Origin: JAKORR01 sp964608495
GTDB taxonomy: Bacteria; Armatimonadota; Zipacnadia; Zipacnadales; FEN-943
Length of the DNA: 32,508 bases
Direction of reading: 5' to 3'
Assembly: GCA_964608495.1 (NCBI GenBank)
Contig: CAZSOQ010000030.1
Location: forward strand, 1 to 32,508
The notes under the pieces are model-generated. The model did not search any database, was not told the DNA's origin, and saw only the letters and a list, made by a program, of their open reading frames with translations. Positions 31,579 to 32,508 of this stretch are shown in pieces; within the stretch, counting starts at the first letter, position 1, and the number at the start of each line of letters is the position of its first letter. The position numbers were made by a program, and so were the translations under genes.

Positions 31579-32418
31579 ATGCTGCCCAGCCTATCCTGGT
31601 TCCCGGCGCGCCACCTGCTCGGGGCCTCGACCTGCGGCCATCCTGACCTGGCGGACTGGCTCGTGCAGGCCAGGGTCTTCGGCCTGGACTGGGTGGACCT
31701 TCCCCGCCGATTGCTGCCGACAGGCGACCTGGCCGCGGCTGCGAGCCTGCGTCGCCTGCTCGAGGAGTTGGGGCTGGGCGTGGGACTGGTGCCCTGTGGG
31801 GGCGACCTTACCGACCCCGACCCCGGTGCCCGGGCGAGCGCCCTCGAGGCCCTGCGTTGGGACGTGGACGTGGCCCGGGAACTTGGCGCGGTGGGCCTGG
31901 GGGTGAGCGTGGGGCCTGACCGTGCCGACGTGCCGCGGGGGCAGGCCCTGGCCTGGGCGGCGGACCATCTGGCGCGTCTGGGCGACTACGCCGAGGCGCG
32001 GCACGTGCGGCTGGCCCTGGCGAGCGCCTGGCCCGGAGGGCCCGTCGCGGGCGCCGGTCTGGGCGCGCACCGCGACGCCTTCCTGCACCTGGTGGCCCTG
32101 CTCCGCGACACCCCCATCGGCGTCAGCTTCGACACCTCGGCCGCCCTGCTGACCGGGAGCGATCCCACGGAGGCGCTGGACGCCGTCGGCGCCAGGGTTT
32201 GGCACGTCCAGGCCTCCGACCGCCTCCCCGGCCGGCGCGAGCTGGTCCCCCTCGGCGAGGGCGCGGTGGACTTCGACGCTCTGTTCCGCCTGCTGGCGGC
32301 CCGGCGCTATGAGGGCTTCATCAGCCTCGTGGATGTGGGCCCGGGCGACGATGTCACGCAGCGGGGCCTGCGGTTCCTGCGGCGCAAGGCCCTTCGGTGG
32401 CGACGCTCGGGCCGCTGA
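31579..32418 (+). CDS. Sugar phosphate isomerase/epimerase-like TIM-barrel protein
   Basis: A 279-aa protein. ATG 31579 is preceded by GGGAGGG with a six-base spacer; an ATG at 31504 would add 25 low-complexity residues and has no site. The fold is that of the AP-endonuclease-2/xylose-isomerase-like barrel: STCGHPDLADWLVQARVFGLDWVDL at the start (split in two strands), DVDVARELGAVGLGVSV in the middle, VSFDTSAALLTGSDP, VWHVQASD, and GEGAVDFDALFRLLAARRYEGFISL at the end. The family normally uses a Glu-Asp-His-Glu metal site. Here the mid-barrel Glu position reads LALASAW, the DTGH-like motif reads DTSA, and the final slE reads SLV, so metal binding may be lost. Such enzymes isomerise sugars or inositols in the cytoplasm. 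It follows the CxxC gene by 91 bases and probably belongs to the same operon. Confidence 0.75.
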   Translation: MLPSLSWFPARHLLGASTCGHPDLADWLVQARVFGLDWVDLPRRLLPTGDLAAAASLRRLLEELGLGVGLVPCGGDLTDPDPGARASALEALRWDVDVARELGAVGLGVSVGPDRADVPRGQALAWAADHLARLGDYAEARHVRLALASAWPGGPVAGAGLGAHRDAFLHLVALLRDTPIGVSFDTSAALLTGSDPTEALDAVGARVWHVQASDRLPGRRELVPLGEGAVDFDALFRLLAARRYEGFISLVDVGPGDDVTQRGLRFLRRKALRWRRSGR

Positions 32419-32438
32419 CACGCGCGCGAGGAGCGGCT

Positions 32439-32508
32439 CTAGTGGGCCGCCGATACCACGAACACGCCCGCCACCGTCAGGGCCGTCACGATGCCGCTGG
32501 CCATCAGC
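32439..32508 (-). CDS. C-terminus of a minus-strand membrane protein (partial)
   Basis: On the minus strand a frame enters from the right window edge and ends with TAG at 32439-32441. The 22 visible residues (LMASGIVTALTVAGV, then FVVSAAH) form a hydrophobic helix ending in a short polar tail. This looks like the last transmembrane segment of a multi-pass protein. It converges on the isomerase-like gene, whose stop is only 20 bases away. The family cannot be told. Confidence 0.45.
   Translation of the reverse strand, partial: LMASGIVTALTVAGVFVVSAAH

Overview
This is high-GC bacterial DNA (about 70% GC by eye) with one 10-base N gap, so it is probably a draft genome or metagenome contig. The best taxonomic clue is the gene at 25751-26407. 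It is a DUF1559-type pseudopilin with the H-X9-DG motif, and its N-terminal sequence resembles those common in Armatimonadota; Planctomycetota and Lentisphaerota also carry the family. I favour Armatimonadota, without proof. An indolepyruvate:ferredoxin oxidoreductase operon points to anaerobic or low-redox metabolism.

Layout. (1) 1-2449: the end of a secreted right-handed beta-helix protein with a degenerate SGNH-hydrolase-like domain. (2) 2579-2920: a small ankyrin-repeat lipoprotein. (3) 3395-9055: an arylpyruvate/arylacetate module. It has a plus-strand phenylacetate-CoA ligase, preceded by a T-box-like motif, and a tight minus-strand operon iorA-iorB-paaK-ACT. (4) 9260-20937: five minus-strand genes in a row. 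They encode a very large CBM9/glycosidase-like/F5-8C protein, an exported zinc-ribbon plus TIM-barrel-like protein, a 938-aa glycosidase-like protein, a GT-C-like membrane protein and an SPPY-motif methyltransferase. (5) 20938-22949: a candidate replication origin (sigma70-type promoter and DnaA-box cluster) followed by dnaA and a terminator. (6) 23165-32418: more secreted carbohydrate-active proteins on the plus strand, including a CBM4/9-like plus GH-A clan hydrolase and a PL10 pectate lyase. A small CxxC membrane protein and a sugar isomerase-like TIM barrel follow, and the lone pseudopilin sits on the opposite strand. (7) 32439-32508: the end of a minus-strand membrane protein.

How it fits together. 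Gene orientation flips at the dnaA upstream region: nine consecutive genes to the left are on the minus strand, and most genes to the right are on the plus strand. This is what leading-strand bias around an origin would give. The secreted proteins suggest a specialist in plant or pectin-like polysaccharides. I see no sugar transporter or dedicated regulator in the window. IorAB would interconvert aryl-2-oxoacids and arylacetyl-CoA. The ligases would interconvert arylacetyl-CoA and arylacetate, and the double-ACT protein is a likely amino-acid sensor. I found no tRNA, rRNA, CRISPR array or insertion sequence.
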